This document shows positions 19,346 through 29,400 of a DNA stretch of 64,000 nt, one piece after another. Below the pieces are notes generated by a model. The model was not told where the DNA came from and did no database searches. It saw only the letters and a list, made by a program, of their open reading frames with translations. Position numbers and translations under genes: made by a program. The first letter of the stretch is position 1; each line of letters starts with the position of its first letter. The DNA comes from Sacculina carcini (Eukaryota; Arthropoda; Thecostraca; Sacculinidae). The stretch is taken from contig OU696594.1 in NCBI GenBank assembly GCA_916048095.2, positions 2,259,281 to 2,323,280 on the forward strand, written 5' to 3'.

Positions 19346-19670
19346 TGTAAAACAAGCGGAGAAAACAACGGGGCAAAGCCCTCTCACCTTCGCGCAGGTA
19401 AACCGCGCACCACGACGAGAATTCGTCCACTCGAGCAGAAATATCTCTAACACACGGCAACGATGCGTATAACGCGCAGGCCACCCACCGAATGACGCTC
19501 GACCGCTCGCAAAGCCAGCTTCACACACGCCAGCTGATACACGCCTCCGGCACTAGGCTCAAGTCGCGGCCAATCAGCGCGCAGTAACGTGCGACGTCAT
19601 ACCTCGCACCACTCGGCTCAAGTGAACCGCTATGACGTCACACCGCACGCCACTCGACAACAACGCCACA
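19346..19670 (-). repeat. 5' LTR of the complete gypsy element
   Basis: This 325-bp LTR contains the promoter and transcription start of the element, as is general for LTRs. Two TGACGTCA-like sites lie within about 90 bp of its outer end (19591-19640 region: CGACGTCATA and ATGACGTCAC), which resemble CRE/bZIP sites. I see no clear TATA box. It is followed by the duplicated ATTAT. Confidence 0.93.
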
Positions 19671-20725
19671 ATTATTAAGGCCCATCTCTGTAGTTTAGAT
19701 ATAACTATTAAGTCATTTGAGTATATGTGCTGTAAGGTTTAGGTAAGAATACTCAGGTGTATAAATGATCAAATTTTTCCCCTGTGTCAACATATTGTGC
19801 GCTCTATGAACCCTCCTTCTCCTTGGTGGTTTTCTAAATTGCAAAGCCTGCGAGCGGAGTGTCGCGCGCGTGAGCGCTCCTGGCGACGCCTTCGCAACTC
19901 CGCTTCCTGGAATCACTTCTGTACTACTCGTAAACTGTTTCTCACTGAAGTAGCTTCATCTAAATCCTCGTTTTTCCAATATAAGTTACACAACCTAAAA
20001 ACTCACCTTCATTCTCGCTGGTCCACACTGAACGCCCTCTCAGGCCATAACACCCGGGAGTCTTGCCAAATCACCGCTGATTAATTCGCGTCCTTCTTCT
20101 CTCAGAAAATTGCCACTCTACACTACAAAATACCAGTAGTCACACAACCTCTCTCCTTTTCCTCCTCTGGTAATGCACTCACATCCTTTTCATTTCTTAC
20201 GCCGTACAAAGTCGCTCGTCTTCTATCCAAACTCCAACACTCTAATTGTCCTTCTGACCCCATTAAATACTCTGCCCTATCCGATTCCATTATTCTACTT
20301 GCGCCATTCTTCACACACCTAATTAATTCGTCCTTCCTTCACGGATAATTTTTGGCCTCTAAACATGCTGTCATTTGCCCTATCCTCAAAAGACCGGGTT
20401 CGGACTCATCTGCTCCCTGTAATTATCGCCCTATCTCTATACTTACACTTGCTTCCAAACTTCTCGAATCCGTCATCCGCGATCAACTCCTTCCTATCAT
20501 TTCTGGTGCTCTAGATCCGTGCCAATTGGGATTTGTTGCCAAACATTCCACGGAAACACTCCTCCTCTGTCTCCAAAATGATATTTTCTCTAATTTTGCT
20601 TTCGGTAACACTGTTCTCCTCATATCACTTGATTTTTCCTCCGCTTTTGACCTAGTTGATCACTCTATTCTTTGTCGGGATCTCGCACATGCCGGTCTCT
20701 CTTCTAGTGCACTCTCTCTTCTCTG
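19671..20725 (+). pseudogene. L2/Rex1-like LINE, endonuclease remainder, linker and RT (continuation of 14250-14557)
   Basis: After the ATTAT duplication the endonuclease reading continues (ITIKSFEYMC...). 19797-20084 is the linker with PPSPWWFSKL and RERSWRRLR. 20352-20726 carries RT: VICPILKRPG, NYRPISIL, LGFVAKHSTET and ISLDFSSAFDLVDHS. The end, just before the motif-C region, is cut at about 20740 and joined to a virus-like sequence. At least three frame breaks are visible. The HSTET and SSAFDLVDHS motif style is that of the L2/Rex1/CR1 group. Confidence 0.75.
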
Positions 20726-20741
20726 AGTTGCGAGCAGATCC

Positions 20742-21907
20742 TGATCAGAATAAGGCATGGCACATTGGAGTGCGAGTATTTCTCAAACGACAGTGTGACA
20801 CTCATGCGTCGATACTCAAAAACTTTTCTCGAGCTCACCATGGATTGTATTCAAAAAATGTTAGATTGCGAAATTTTTTCAACAACAGATAAACGAATAA
20901 TAAACAAAAATGAGGCCGTCTGTCCAAACCTTCTTAAAAGAATTACAAAACAATGGCCTGAAAATGTCCCCATAGCTTCAACCGAAAAATGGAGCAGTAT
21001 ATCAGGATTTAAAAAAAAACTCAAATTTAAATATTAATGTCCAGCATTCTGAATGGCACATGCCTGATCCAGCTCCAGCATTGGCCACGAATTTCGATTA
21101 CCGTGACGTCAATTGGGAGCTGGATGAGAGAATGAATGTCAACCTGATGCTCTTGAACGCGCTGCTGTCGAAAGACGGCTACCACATGACGATGGACGAG
21201 AAGAATCGAGCGTTCTGTAACCACCCTGAAGTTCGACACGGCAAGATTAAGCTGTTGCGTAAGCAGGAAGCGATCGCGCTGAACGTCGAACGACTGCAGG
21301 AACTGAACGCAGGGCTGATCATAAGACCACCCGTTAAACCCGCTGTTGAGAGACAAGCCAGAAATGTGTTTGGCGTCAACTTCAATCCGGCGATCGGCAA
21401 ACACATCCTCAACAAACCCAAAGCAACCAGCATCGGGCTTAGCGGTTATGTTGTGATGTCGTACCTTGACAACGAGCTGAACATCTGGAGGAAATATCAC
21501 GCTCATCAGTCTGTCAAGAACATCGGAATTGAGAATGAACAGTGGCTTGACCTGACGCCTGGACGCGGTGGTTCTCTGTCATGGCTGTTGCAGCAGCACA
21601 AACATGTTGACTACTACCAGCGAGACGACGACCCGTTCCCCGTTGTGGCGAGGAAACTCGGTCCACGTGGTCACACTAAACCAAGACGAGTGAGCAACGA
21701 CAAACTTGCCGTAACCCGGTATGATGGAATCGTTGTTGACACAGTTGACGGTCTGGTTAATGGCATAACAAACTGGAAGTCGATTAGTGACGCAAAGCTC
21801 CGACTGAAGGGCCGTCGAGTATTGATGTTCACGATCGGCGAAGATGCCACTGAAGCACTCCTGACCGATATCCTAAAAGATTTCGGTTCAGTTGATGTGC
21901 GGGTAGT
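20742..21907 (+). pseudogene. virus-like open frame with SAM-methyltransferase-type motif (copy A)
   Basis: 20742-21431 matches 33701-34389 closely. Reading: 20765-21037 open, then a frame change at a run of nine A (21011-21019), then 21060-21907 open. The second part contains WLDLTPGRGGSL (about residues 162-173 from the Met at 21060), YYQRDDD, YDGIVVDTVDG and KGRRVLMFTIGE, in the order of motif I and the following strands of a Rossmann-type methyltransferase. The GRGG loop recalls FtsJ-like or flavivirus-type 2'-O-methyltransferases, which cap viral RNA. I infer a fragment of an RNA-virus-type polyprotein but cannot prove it. It runs directly into the LTR at 21908. Confidence 0.5.
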
Positions 21908-22533
21908 TGTAACAATGTTTTATATTTTGCGGTGTTATATATATATATCTTATATTCTTAGTTTTGTAATCGTCTATTTTGGAACATTGTATATTGCATG
22001 TTGTGTATTAGAATTAGCATAAGATAGATGGTAGAATAGAAAGTAGTGGTTGCACGCGCACACACACACATAAACACATACATCACCAGAATAGGTCAGC
22101 ATACAGAACACAGCATTGGTTGCACACACGTAGGCACACACACACACACAACTGCAAGACCTTGAGAGACATCAGGGCAGCACGTACACACACATATATT
22201 ACACACACCAGTGTGTAAGACTATGGACGTGCTGCATTGTGGTGGCCTTGCGGTCAGTAATTAATGAGGCCATACACCGCTTGGAGCCGGAAAGCGGCGT
22301 TAGTTAGAGATATATAAGCACAGACATTTCACCAGAACGGGGAGCACAAGAGAACAGATAGGATAGAACATTGAATATAAGGTTAGGACGATAGAGCTAA
22401 GAACTGCAACGACGAAATACATTGTTTCAAAAAACTACTGTTTGGAATCGGCACAACAAGAGTTATCGCGGCGCACAACGTTAAGAGGCCTGCTCCATTA
22501 GAACTATCATCACTGAAAAACAAAACTGTTACA
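21908..22533 (+). repeat. LTR-A (626 bp)
   Basis: The ends are TGTAACA and TGTTACA, a perfect inverted terminal repeat with TG...CA boundaries. It is nearly identical to LTR-B (23292-23918) and LTR-C (24677-25303). It contains CA-rich repeats (22057-22150) and a TATA-like TATATAAG at 22311. It abuts the virus-like frame on the left and TTTGGTGCC (a primer-binding-site-like start) on the right. No flanking target duplication is visible. Confidence 0.9.
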
Positions 22534-22534
22534 T

Positions 22535-23296
22535 TTGGTGCCTGGCCAACATGGCGTCAGTCGAGCCATCGACCGATGCTTCCGTGTACAACACGACCTC
22601 TATGTGCGCGACCATACTGATCCGACTGCCCGTGTGGTGGAGGTGGGTGCTGGCGCGGACATAGCGCGGAACACGCAGCCGGGCGCGACTTGCGGGCCGG
22701 CACTGGGTGTGAGAGATCTGCAGCGAACTGGCAATGCCGTTGCTGCATTGCTCGGCCGATGCACTCGTCTGCTGGACACCACCTCCGATTGCCTGGTTAG
22801 TGGTGCCCGACACCTGGCTAGCCTTGCGTTGGTTGACGAAGCGGCGTACCGCGCTGTCGCCGACAGTTGCACGCCCAGCGAAACAGAGTCACAGCGAGTC
22901 CTCGGTGCAGCCCTCCGTGAGATCGCCCCCTACCCGTCCGCAACCGTCCCCGGGTCGACTGCGGGCGACGTGCTTGTCCTATATCATGTGGCGTACTACA
23001 TCTCGCCCTTCGATTTATTCGAACATATGTGCCTGTCGTCGGCTACCACCGCCTACGTCACCATGCACTTCTTGCCGGAGTTACTTGTCGCCGATACTGC
23101 GTATGACCCCATCACCCGTCATACTGCTAGTGTCGTCGGTGACCGTGTTCACTGCGGCTTCGAGAGAGACAGCGCGGCGTTTTACACCTCGTCGCTAAAT
23201 AGCTACCTTGCGTGGCTGGCCTTGCCTTCCGAGACCACGTACCGCGGCTGCCGCTTCTTCACGGAGGCGGTGGCCCGGTTGGGCTCGCTTGTGTAA
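22535..23296 (+). CDS. alphavirus-like RNA-capping methyltransferase-like frame between LTRs (copy 1)
   Basis: 253 codons, open from the very end of LTR-A to the start of LTR-B; its TAA stop is supplied by the LTR's TGTAACA. The apparent start (TTG, position 22535) is not a good initiator and no ATG lies near the start in this frame, so it is probably an internal protein segment. Features consistent with the alphavirus-like methyltransferase/guanylyltransferase domain: His6 in QHGVSRAI, EVGAG (36-40), VRDLQR with Asp61 and Arg64, LYHVAYYISP (149-158) and TAYVTMHFLPELL (172-184). Such domains cap viral RNA. It is GC-rich, unlike the AT-rich retroelement downstream. Identification is from pattern recognition and needs a profile search. 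Confidence 0.55.
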   Translation: MVPGQHGVSRAIDRCFRVQHDLYVRDHTDPTARVVEVGAGADIARNTQPGATCGPALGVRDLQRTGNAVAALLGRCTRLLDTTSDCLVSGARHLASLALVDEAAYRAVADSCTPSETESQRVLGAALREIAPYPSATVPGSTAGDVLVLYHVAYYISPFDLFEHMCLSSATTAYVTMHFLPELLVADTAYDPITRHTASVVGDRVHCGFERDSAAFYTSSLNSYLAWLALPSETTYRGCRFFTEAVARLGSLV

Positions 23297-23918
23297 CAAT
23301 GTTTTATATTTTGCGGTGTTATATATATATCTTATATTCTTAGTTTTGTAATCGTCTATTTTGGAACATTGTATATTGCATGTTGTGTATTAGAATTAGC
23401 ATAAGATAGATGGTAGAATAGAAAGTAGTGGTTGCACGCGCACACACACACATAAACACATACATCACCAGAATAGGTCAGCATACAGAACACAGCATTG
23501 GTTGCACACACGTAGGCACACACACACACACACAACTGCAAGACCTTGAGAGACATCAGGGCAGCACGTACACACACATATATTACACACACCAGTGTGT
23601 AAGACTATGGACGTGCTGCATTGTGGTGGCCTTGCGGTCAGTAATTAATGAGGCCATACACCGCTTGGAGCCGGAAAGCGGCGTTAGTTAGAGATATATA
23701 AGCACAGACATTTCACCAGAACGGGGAGCACAAGAGAACAGATAGGATAGAACATTGAATATAAGGTTAGGACGATAGAGCTAAGAACTGCAACGACGAA
23801 ATACATTGTTTCAACAAAACTACTGTTTGGAATCGGCACAACAAGAGTTATCGCGGCGCACAACGTTAAGAGGCCTGCTCCATTAGAACTATCATCACTG
23901 AAAAACAAAACTGTTACA
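23292..23918 (+). repeat. LTR-B (627 bp)
   Basis: Same repeat as LTR-A and LTR-C: TGTAACAATG start, TGTTACA end, followed by TTTGGTGCC. It separates the two methyltransferase-like copies. The only length differences are in TA and CA microsatellite runs and an extra base near TTTCAACAAAAC. Confidence 0.93.
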
Positions 23919-23919
23919 T

Positions 23920-24681
23920 TTGGTGCCTGGCCAACATGGCGTCAGTCGAGCCATCGACCGATGCTTCCGTGTACAACACGACCTCTATGTGCGCGACCAT
24001 ACTGATCCGACTGCCCGTGTGGTGGAGGTGGGTGCTGGCGCGGACATAGCGCGGAACACGCAACCGGGCGCGACTTGCGGGCCGGCACTGGGTGTGAGAG
24101 ATCTGCAGCGAACTGGCAATGCCGTTGCTGCATTGCTCGGCCGATGCACTCGTCTGCTGGACACCACCTCCGATTGCCTGGTTAGTGGTGCCCGACACCT
24201 GGCTAGCCTTGCGTTGGTTGACGAAGCGGCGTACCGCGCTGTCGCCGACAGTTGCACGCCCAGCGAAACAGAGTCACAGCGAGTCCTCGGTGCAGCCCTC
24301 CGTGAGATCGCCCCCTACCCGTCCGCAACCGTCCCCGGGTCGACTGCGGGCGACGTGCTTGTCCTATATCATGTGGCGTACTACATCTCGCCCTTCGATT
24401 TATTCGAACATATGTGCCTGTCGTCGGCTACCACCGCCTACGTCACCATGCACTTCTTGCCGGAGTTACTTGTCGCAGATACTGCGTATGACCCCATCAC
24501 CCGTCATACTGCTAGTGTCGTCGGTGACCGTGTTCACTGCGGCTTCGAGAGAGACAGCGCCGCGTTTTACACCTCGTCGCTAAATAGCTACCTTGCGTGG
24601 CTGGCCTTGCCTTCCGAGACCACGTACCGCGGCTGCCGCTTCTTCACGGAGGCGGTGGCCCGGTTAGGCTCGCTTGTGTAA
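23920..24681 (+). CDS. alphavirus-like RNA-capping methyltransferase-like frame between LTRs (copy 2)
   Basis: Same length as copy 1 (internal segment 758 bp in each) with only about four base differences, and likewise open from LTR to LTR. At the protein level it is identical in the segments I compared, so the differences appear largely synonymous or neutral. As in copy 1, both ends coincide with LTR edges. The tandem LTR-insert-LTR-insert-LTR arrangement is what unequal recombination between LTRs, or tandem integration, would give. Confidence 0.55.
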   Translation: MVPGQHGVSRAIDRCFRVQHDLYVRDHTDPTARVVEVGAGADIARNTQPGATCGPALGVRDLQRTGNAVAALLGRCTRLLDTTSDCLVSGARHLASLALVDEAAYRAVADSCTPSETESQRVLGAALREIAPYPSATVPGSTAGDVLVLYHVAYYISPFDLFEHMCLSSATTAYVTMHFLPELLVADTAYDPITRHTASVVGDRVHCGFERDSAAFYTSSLNSYLAWLALPSETTYRGCRFFTEAVARLGSLV

Positions 24682-25303
24682 CAATGTTTTATATTTTGCG
24701 GTGTTATATATATATCTTATATTCTTAGTTTTGTAATCGTCTATTTTGGAACATTGTATATTGCATGTTGTGTATTAGAATTAGCATAAGATAGATGGTA
24801 GAATAGAAAGTAGTGGTTGCACGCGCACACACACACATAAACACATACATCACCAGAACAGGTCAGCATACAGAACACAGCATTGGTTGCACACACGTAG
24901 GCACACACACACACACACAACTGCAAGACCTTGAGAGACATCAGGGCAGCACGTACACACACATATATTACACACACCAGTGTGTAAGACTATGGACGTG
25001 CTGCATTGTGGTGGCCTTGCGGTCAGTAATTAATGAGGCCATACACCGCTTGGAGCCGGAAAGCGGCGTTAGTTAGAGATATATAAGCACAGACATTTCA
25101 CCAGAACGGGGAGCACAAGAGAACAGATAGGATAGAACATTGAATATAAGGTTAGGACGATAGAGCTAAGAACTGCAACGACGAAATACATTGTTTCAAC
25201 AAAACTACTGTTTGGAATCGGCACAACAAGAGTTATCGCGGCGCACAACGTTAAGAGGCCTGCTCCATTAGAACTATCATCACTGAAAAACAAAACTGTT
25301 ACA
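24677..25303 (+). repeat. LTR-C, 5' LTR of the gag-pol-env element
   Basis: 627 bp, TGTAACA...TGTTACA. It is shared by the methyltransferase cassette on its left and the gag-pol-env internal region on its right. A TATA-like TATATAAG lies at about 25081-25088. I find no matching LTR downstream of env. Confidence 0.9.
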
Positions 25304-25325
25304 TTTGGTGCCGTGACTTCGTGAC
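25304..25325 (+). promoter_or_regulatory. candidate primer-binding site
   Basis: TTTGGTGCCGTGACTTCGTG follows the LTR end directly; TGGTGCC... would pair with a tRNA 3' end (...GGCACCA). After LTR-A and LTR-B only the first nine bases (TTTGGTGCC) are kept before methyltransferase-like sequence begins. I do not know which tRNA would match. Confidence 0.5.
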
Positions 25326-25442
25326 TCCAACTACAACAACATTACAACAACGCTACAACACTGTACGTCAACACTGGTCCAGTATTTTGTGAGGTACGTG
25401 GTTCTTCATTGCCTTCTCTTTTCACCATTCCTCAAACTTCCA

Positions 25443-26444
25443 ATGGACGAACGTTTTATATCCGCCATTGGCTTAATTGCTAATGAATTAACCGCAGTCA
25501 ATGTTGTCAAAAATGTTCATCACTTCTCAGGAGACAATCCCAGTAATTTTTACCTATGGGCTACAGATATGGACAGTCATGCCCTTTCAGCGACTAATCA
25601 ACAAATGTTAGATTTAACTCTTAAAACGGTAGGAGGTTCAGCCGGTAGATATGCTAGACGATTGATAGCTGATAATGAAACAATTCCGTGGTCTAGAGTA
25701 CGCACAGCACTTAGAAACCGATATAGTGACTATACTAGTGCAACTTGTGCTCGCGAAAAGCTTCGACACTGTCGACAACAGAAAGGCGAATTACTTCCTA
25801 ATTTTTCGGATAGATTATGGGAACTCGGTCTTGAAGCATTTAACGACATTGACTCAGTTGAATCTCAACAGACATTAATTGAAATATTCGAGCGAGGAAT
25901 AAGTGACAATAATATTGCACGCACATTAATACGACAAAACTTTCAGACTCTGCAACAAGCAACTGAATCTGCCATAGACGCTCAGAGAAATGAACGCACA
26001 TTCACTCTTTTTAGAGGCAACCACGATGTTGAACCGATGGAAAAAGGCATGATACAAGAAAACCCCTCATCAGTCTCCAAGGATTTAAATGAATTAACTC
26101 ACTGTGTCACTGAGTTGTGTCGTCATGTAAAGAACATAAATAACAGTCCAGTTGTTTCACGTCATGTAAATTCACAGCCACAGCCACAACCGATACAAAC
26201 TAGATATAAATCACCCGCACAGTTTGCGTCACCATTGCCGCCACCTAGACACGCACGTGTTTATTGGCCTCAAAATATGCCACCGCGTATACCTAACAAT
26301 GCATCCAATAGGGCCACAATGAACTATAAGTGGACTCCAGATGGTCAGCCAATATGCCAATGTTGCCAAGCGATTGGACATATCAGACGCCTCTGTCCAC
26401 GTCAACTATTCCCCAATAGACGACAGCAGGCGGGAAACTACTAG
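25443..26444 (+). CDS. gag: Gag of env-bearing gypsy/errantivirus-like element
   Basis: 333 residues from the ATG at 25443 (MDERFISAIG); the frame is open upstream to 25389, but only with a GTG. The central part (WATDMDSHALS ... SRVRTALRNRYSDY ... LIEIFERGI) has the look of a retrotransposon capsid. The C-terminus has one CCHC knuckle, CQCCQAIGHIRRLC (C-x2-C-x4-H-x4-C), for RNA binding. It is AT-rich, unlike the preceding cassette. It ends at a TAG that directly follows a GGGAAAC frameshift heptamer. Confidence 0.85.
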   Translation: MDERFISAIGLIANELTAVNVVKNVHHFSGDNPSNFYLWATDMDSHALSATNQQMLDLTLKTVGGSAGRYARRLIADNETIPWSRVRTALRNRYSDYTSATCAREKLRHCRQQKGELLPNFSDRLWELGLEAFNDIDSVESQQTLIEIFERGISDNNIARTLIRQNFQTLQQATESAIDAQRNERTFTLFRGNHDVEPMEKGMIQENPSSVSKDLNELTHCVTELCRHVKNINNSPVVSRHVNSQPQPQPIQTRYKSPAQFASPLPPPRHARVYWPQNMPPRIPNNASNRATMNYKWTPDGQPICQCCQAIGHIRRLCPRQLFPNRRQQAGNY

Positions 26445-29400
26445 GCGCCACTACGATTGCTGGGCGGTATGTGGCCCGTAAACCAGAAACCAGTACAAAA
26501 GTAATAGCGAGTATACACATTAATAACGACACTCCAACCTGTTATGCCTATATAGGAGGAAGACGCACCAATTTATTAATAGATACAGGATGTGATGTTA
26601 CAGTAATATCCATAGACGTCGTAAGAAAACTCGGAAAATTAAATAACATATCAAAAAATGACCACGTACATCTTACTGGAATAACTGGACAAAGTCTCGA
26701 AAATATGGGCACAATTAAATTACCTATTAACATGGCAAGATTTAAAACTGTATTCACCTTCAGAGTAATTAAAAATCTTAAGTACGATTGCATATTAGGA
26801 TCAGATTTTTTCAGTAGACACGATGTTCGGTTGGATTTTGGAACTAAGACATTACACATTGGCATGTGTACAATCCCTCTGATACCAAAATCTACTGCAA
26901 GCAGTCCAGACAAATGTCTGATCAGACTTAAAAGATCTATAACCATAAAACCTTTATCGTGCCTCGAGATTAATAATGCGTATTTAGATACCCGTAAGCA
27001 GACAATGAAAGAAATAGTCATCACACCTGAAAACGCAGTATATCCTTTCAATATAGAACCTCATCTCCAAGTAAGACCCGCCATTTGTCATGTATCATCA
27101 CATAGAGTGCCTATCTTTATGGTAAATTATACTACTGGAAAAATAAGATTGTCCGCAAATCAAATTCTCGGCACTGCTGAGGACGCTCAATCTTTTACAA
27201 CCGCACCGATCCAACAATCACACACTGAATGTATAACAAAAACCAATAATAACCATTTGACGATAAATGAACAAGGTGAACTAGATAAAACGATAGATAA
27301 AAATAAAGATTTATTTGCAAAAACTAACTTGGAACTAGGAAAAACCGATTTGATTAAGATAAAAATCGAAACTGAAGAAAATGCCAGACCAGTTAAACAA
27401 CGTCCATACCGACTGCCTTACAATCAACGAGAGTTCGTAGAAGATCACTTAAATGAATTGTTGGACGCTGATCTTATCAGACCTTCTCAATCCCCGTGGG
27501 CATCGCCCATACTACTTGTGGCCAAGAAGGACGGTTCACAGAGATTATGTGTAGATTACAGAAAACTGAATAAAGTAACCAAGAATAGTGGATACCGGCT
27601 ACCTAGAATTGACGATATCTTAGCTTCGCTCGGTGGGGCTAAATATTTCTCAACGCTTGACTTAAAATCAGGTTATTGGCAGATCCCAGTTCACAACGAA
27701 TCAATAGAAAAAACTGCTTTCACATGTTTTATGGGAAGCTACGAGTGGAAGTATATGCCGTTCGGTTTAGCCTGTGCACCATCAATATTCTCGGAATTAA
27801 TGAACACTGTACTTCATGGGATACAATACAAATTCTGTGTAGCCTACTTAGATGATATAATTATATTTTCACGATCGTTCGAAGAACATATGGAACATTT
27901 AAATACAGTATTTAATCGTCTGCGAAAAGCCAAACTCAAACTGAAACAGTCCAAGTGCGAATTTCTACGCCCAGAAATTAATTATTTAGGACATGTCGTT
28001 TCTAATCGCGGAATTAAACCAGATATAGGCAAAATTTCTGCATTGCATAAATTAGCTACTCCCACGACAGTAAAGGACATTCGGTCTTGCATAGGACTCG
28101 CCAGCTATTATCGTCGATTCATCCCAAAATTTGCAGAAGTAGCCAAACCCCTAACATTACTTACCCGAAAACACGCACGTTTTGAGTGGACTCACGTATG
28201 TCAGGATGCCTTTGACAAACTCAAGAAAGCTTTAACTGAAGCCCCAGTGTTAGTTTATCCCGATATGACAAAACCCTTCAAATTATATACCGATGCTTCT
28301 GATACTGGTATCGGAAGTACGTTAACGCAAGAAACAGAAGATGGCGAACGAGTAATACAATATTTATCCCAACAACTGTCCGACACTCAAAGAAAATGGC
28401 CAATAATAGAAAGAGAAGCTTACGCGATAGTTCACTCATGTCAAAAGTTTCGTCAATATTTGTATGGATCAAAATTCACCATTTATTGTGATCATAAGCC
28501 CTTACGTCATTTATTTACTTCAGAAATGCGCAATCCACGAATTCAACGATGGGCCATAATGCTTGACGAATATGACTGCACAATTGAACATATCACTGGA
28601 CTAAAAAATGTAGTTGCTGACGCCTTATCTCGACTACCAATTAAGTCGGCCAAGGTCAATGTTATTGATTCCGATTCTCGAGCGGGCGCAAAATTGAATG
28701 CAGACATTGAACCATGTCCCAACTTTGAAAAAGATGAATTAGAAAATTACGACCGAATTTTCAACGGAGATATAGATATAAAGCAGCTACAACACGAGGA
28801 TGAATATTGCAATTCCGTCATAACGATTCTAAATAATCAAGAAATGACCAATAAGAATTACAGTCAACTTAGTAAATCATTTGTCGTGCAGGACGATTTA
28901 CTATACCATTTGGCGGATACCGACCATTGTAATAGGTATCCTGGGTTACAGTTGTGTATTCCTATTGCATTACGTCAACAACTCATTGAGGAAGCACATG
29001 ACGGATTCTTAGGAGGTCACTTTGGTATCGATAAAACATATCATAAAATCCGCTCCAGATACTACTGGCCAGGCATGTACAAGAATGTAATAGACTACGT
29101 CACTAAATGCGTGACATGTAACCTTCGCAAGCTTCAGAAACACAAACCGCCATTACAACATATGCCAATTCCCCACTATCCTTTCGAAATTATATCAATT
29201 GATTGTAGCGGACCGTTCCCCATGAGTCATGCAGAAAATAGATTTCTTATTAATATTGTCGATCACTTTTCTGGTTTTCCCGAGTCATTTCCTGTTCCTG
29301 ACAAATCCGCTGACAGAGTAGCGAGAATTTTAATTGAAGATATTATTCCACGACACGCATGTCCACGAGTCATTGTTAGTGATAATGGTACAGAATTCTG

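Larger units (their letters stand above)
14558..19670 (-). mobile_element. complete Ty3/gypsy-like LTR retrotransposon, 5113 bp
   Basis: The element has two 325-bp LTRs, gag and pol frames open throughout, a polypurine tract next to the 3' LTR (AAAGCTGGGGGAGA on the minus strand, just right of 14882) and an ATTAT duplication on both sides. The domain order protease-RT-RNase H-integrase is that of Ty3/gypsy. It is inserted in antisense within a plus-strand LINE endonuclease. LTRs are almost identical, so insertion was recent. An 84-bp piece of its right flank together with its 5' part recurs at 2520-4002. Confidence 0.95.

Noticed and set aside
20742..21907. A known flavivirus NS5 or negevirus replicase gene
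   Set aside because: Only a GRGG-type SAM motif and strand order are recognisable. I cannot align the rest to a specific family, so no virus name is assigned.
22057..22210. CRISPR-like or regulatory array in the CA-rich LTR segment
   Set aside because: Repeats are simple CA/ACAC microsatellites within an LTR, without regular spacers.
22557..24257. Minus-strand and alternative-frame ORFs over the methyltransferase-like inserts
   Set aside because: They are shadows of a GC-rich frame. Only the 253-codon plus frame shows motif order and spans the whole insert.
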